Source of the DNA: an uncultured Pelagibacteraceae bacterium
Lineage (GTDB): Bacteria > Pseudomonadota > Alphaproteobacteria > Pelagibacterales > AG-422-B15
Assembly (NCBI GenBank): GCA_902564025.1
Contig: CACEZK010000012.1
Location: 1-33,160, forward strand
DNA length: 33,160 bases
Direction of reading: 5' to 3'
Every line of letters starts with the position of its first letter. The first letter of the stretch is position 1. Made by a program: the position numbers and the translations under genes. Shown here one piece after another: positions 30,737-33,160 of the stretch. Under the pieces are notes generated by a model. It ran no database searches, was not told where the DNA came from, and worked only from the letters and a program-made list of their open reading frames with translations.

Positions 30737-31894
30737 CTAAAGTTTTTTTGCTAGGTCAATGTTTTCCCAAGAAAATGATCCATCACTCTCTGCTTCTCTT
30801 CCAAAATGACCATATGCTGCACTCTTTTTATAAATCGGTTTATGTAAATTAAGGTGATCCCTAATACCTCTAGGAGTAAGATCAATGTTAGATGTAATTT
30901 TTTTAATGAGATCTTCATCTGACATCTGAGAGGTTCCATGTGTGTCTACATAGATTGAAAGCGGGTCTGAGACGCCAATCGCATACGCAAGTTGAAGAGT
31001 ACATTTATCTGCAATCCCAGACGCAACAACATTTTTGGCAATATATCTTGTTATATACGCTGCTGATCTATCAACCTTAGTAGGATCTTTTCCTGAAAAT
31101 GCACCTCCACCATGTGGAGCCGCTCCACCGTAAGTATCAACTATAATTTTTCTTCCTGTCAGTCCCGTATCTCCATCAGGACCACCTATCACAAACTTTC
31201 CAGTAGGATTAATTAATATTTCAGTTTCATTACTAATCCACTCTTCAGGCATAATATTTTTTATTATAGGAATAATAATTTCACTCACTCCTCGTTGATC
31301 AAGATTTTCATCATGCTGTGTAGAAACTACTATTTTAGTACATTTCTCTGGTGAGCCGTTATTATATTGAAGCGTAACTTGACTTTTAGAGTCGGGTTGA
31401 ATTCCTGGTGTTTCGCCTTTCTTTCTTTTAAATGCCATTTCTTCTAAAATTTTATGTGAGTAGTATATTGGTGCAGGCATTAATGACGGTGTTTCTTTGC
31501 AAGCATAACCAAACATGATTCCTTGATCACCCGCACCTTGATCTTTATTTCCTGATGCATCAACTCCCATAGCTATATCAGCAGATTGACTATGTACACC
31601 TGAACAGTCAAAAGAAAACTTTTCCCAGTGAAAACCTTCTTGTTCATATCCAATCTCTTTCACTGCATTTCTTGCAAGCGTCTCATAATCACACTTATAG
31701 TTTTCTGGACCTCTTACTTCTCCAGCCATCACAACTTTATTTGTTGTTACTAACGTTTCCATTGCTACCCTGGAATTTTCAGGATTTTCCTGAGAGAGAA
31801 AATCATCAACTACAGAATCTGAAATTATATCACATACTTTATCTGGGTGACCTTCTGAAACTGACTCACTTGTAAAAAGATACTTGTTGCTCAT
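30737..31894 (-). CDS. metK: S-adenosylmethionine synthetase
   Basis: The product, 385 aa (the usual length), makes SAM from methionine and ATP. Visible blocks are [41 protein letters not shown] and the P-loop-like [19 protein letters not shown]. It supplies SAM used by neighbouring trmB and by ubiE. Only five bases separate it from lnt, so there is no room for a SAM riboswitch at this gene. The small helix-turn-helix gene found between lnt and metK in many alphaproteobacteria is absent. Confidence 0.97.
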   Translation of the reverse strand: MSNKYLFTSESVSEGHPDKVCDIISDSVVDDFLSQENPENSRVAMETLVTTNKVVMAGEVRGPENYKCDYETLARNAVKEIGYEQEGFHWEKFSFDCSGVHSQSADIAMGVDASGNKDQGAGDQGIMFGYACKETPSLMPAPIYYSHKILEEMAFKRKKGETPGIQPDSKSQVTLQYNNGSPEKCTKIVVSTQHDENLDQRGVSEIIIPIIKNIMPEEWISNETEILINPTGKFVIGGPDGDTGLTGRKIIVDTYGGAAPHGGGAFSGKDPTKVDRSAAYITRYIAKNVVASGIADKCTLQLAYAIGVSDPLSIYVDTHGTSQMSDEDLIKKITSNIDLTPRGIRDHLNLHKPIYKKSAAYGHFGREAESDGSFSWENIDLAKKL

Positions 31895-31899
31895 AAGTT

Positions 31900-33160
31900 T
31901 TAACTATTTTGTTTAAAGCGCATAGCATAGCCAATTATAAAAAATAAAACTATTAAAAAATATGCTAAGAGATTTCCATATTCTCTGTAGACAGTAGTCT
32001 CCAATTTCTCAGGGATTTTCACATCTAAATAAGTAGTTTTATCAATATTTGTGACATTTATAATTTCTCCAATTGGGCTTATTAAGCCTGAAAAACCTTT
32101 ATTAGAAGATCTGACTAGAGGTATTCCAAGTTCAATTGATCTAAAGAGAGCGTGCGTGAAATGTTGTCGAGGACCACTAAAGTTTCCAAACCACCCATCA
32201 TTACTTATGTTAACTAATAAATCAGTGTTATTTGAAATACTATTACGAACGAAGTTTGGAAAAATCACTTCATAACAAATAAGCGGTAAAATATTTGCCT
32301 TAAATACCTGGTCACTACTTCCTTTAGTCAATTCGTTTTCAAAAAACTTATTTTCACTAAATAAAATATTCATCAGACTTGATAATGGAAAATACTCTCC
32401 AAAAGGTACAAGAATTTTTTTATCATAAATAAATCCATTATAATTAATTGAATTATAAAATTTATTTTGATCTCTTCTAATATATCCAACTAACCAGTTT
32501 TCTGGACTACTTGGATTAAGTCCCAATGAGGTTTCAGGAAAAACTGTAATTAAATTAGAAGACCCCATTGTCGCAGTATTTTCAATCGATTTCTTCGTCC
32601 ATTTATCTTTTTGATTAAAATATGTATGTATTATTCTTAATTCATTTTCTGAATAGATTGTTTGATTATTATTAACTCTATACGAACCGTATAAGTATAA
32701 TAAAGCGAGAATTAAAATTGCAGTAAGTAAATAAAATTTATTTTTTATATCAGCAATGTAGCTAAATATACAAACTGAGCAAAATACAGTTATTAGTCCA
32801 AGTCCATAAATTCCAAAAATTGATGCAGATTGTGAGTAACTTAATGACCATGACCAACTATATGCAACTAAATTCCATGGCAGACCTGTAAATAATACAC
32901 TTCTTAAAAATTCAAAAATTATCCATATTGAACTGAAATAAAATAATTTTGAGTTAAACTTGCTCCATAAAAAAGCATTAATGAGTTGCATTACACCAAA
33001 AAAAATAGAGAGAGAAAGAGGAAAAAAAATCAAAATAATTGGTGCTACATAAAATAACTTTGCATCAAGTTCTATTATTGAGTTTGAAACCCAATACATA
33101 CTTAATAGAAAAAAACCGAAACCAAAGCAAATACCATTAAAAAAAAAAATTTTGTAATAT
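31900..33160 (-). CDS. lnt: Apolipoprotein N-acyltransferase, 5' end outside window
   Basis: Lnt adds the third acyl chain to lipoproteins in the inner membrane. The frame stays open to the window edge, and the residues upstream of the Met at 33099 (GFGFFLLS before MYWVSN) match the Lnt transmembrane region, so the real start is further upstream and the Met is internal. Several hydrophobic helices are followed by the nitrilase domain with Glu in VFPETSLGL, Lys/Glu around [10 protein letters not shown] and catalytic Cys in [10 protein letters not shown] final transmembrane helix lies near the C-terminus. It heads lnt-metK-trmB. Confidence 0.94.
   Translation of the reverse strand, partial: YYKIFFFNGICFGFGFFLLSMYWVSNSIIELDAKLFYVAPIILIFFPLSLSIFFGVMQLINAFLWSKFNSKLFYFSSIWIIFEFLRSVLFTGLPWNLVAYSWSWSLSYSQSASIFGIYGLGLITVFCSVCIFSYIADIKNKFYLLTAILILALLYLYGSYRVNNNQTIYSENELRIIHTYFNQKDKWTKKSIENTATMGSSNLITVFPETSLGLNPSSPENWLVGYIRRDQNKFYNSINYNGFIYDKKILVPFGEYFPLSSLMNILFSENKFFENELTKGSSDQVFKANILPLICYEVIFPNFVRNSISNNTDLLVNISNDGWFGNFSGPRQHFTHALFRSIELGIPLVRSSNKGFSGLISPIGEIINVTNIDKTTYLDVKIPEKLETTVYREYGNLLAYFLIVLFFIIGYAMRFKQNS

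Noticed and set aside
31895..31899. SAM riboswitch before metK
   Set aside because: Only five bases separate metK from lnt, which leaves no room for an aptamer.

Overview
The window is a compact, AT-rich stretch of alphaproteobacterial chromosome. Support for this assignment comes from gene content and order: dnaA-rpsT-mutM next to ubiE-ubiB-coaBC-dut, irr followed by fabA-fabB-fabI, a RegB/RegA redox two-component pair, and lnt-metK-trmB running into nusA-infB-rbfA-truB-rpsO-pnp. The low GC, the four-base overlaps and the almost complete lack of intergenic DNA suggest a streamlined, probably marine, lineage of SAR11/HIMB59/AEGEAN-169 type. That placement is inference only. No mobile element, CRISPR array, rRNA or tRNA gene was recognised.

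Layout. 1-3.8 kb: a ferritin-like diiron protein (5' end outside the window), regA and regB on the minus strand, and a small SprT/YgjP-like metallopeptidase. 3.8-11.4 kb: the replication cluster gyrB-recF-dnaN-dnaA, a 324-base AT-rich spacer upstream of dnaA, then rpsT and mutM, all on the minus strand. 11.4-15.3 kb: ubiE-ubiB (ubiquinone), coaBC (coenzyme A) and dut on the plus strand. 15.3-18.25 kb: an iron/oxidative-stress group on the minus strand, irr, rubrerythrin, a heterodisulfide-reductase-like Fe-S protein and DUF3501, with two iron-regulator-type palindromes and an internal terminator. 18.3-20.8 kb: fabA-fabB-fabI (unsaturated fatty acid branch point, elongation, enoyl reduction). 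20.8-33.2 kb: a long minus-strand block lnt (cut by the window edge), metK, trmB, then after a promoter and attenuator-like terminator nusA, infB, rbfA, truB, rpsO, pnp, purF.

Most of the window is housekeeping. The parts that merit a second look are regulatory: the Irr (ICE-type) and Fur/RirA-type boxes in front of rubrerythrin, the hairpin between rubrerythrin and the Fe-S gene, the long inverted repeat between irr and fabA, and the promoter plus terminator that occupies the place where rimP normally precedes nusA. The rubrerythrin/Fe-S/DUF3501 trio is the best candidate for an incompletely described biochemical system. I found no clear evidence of a wholly new system.
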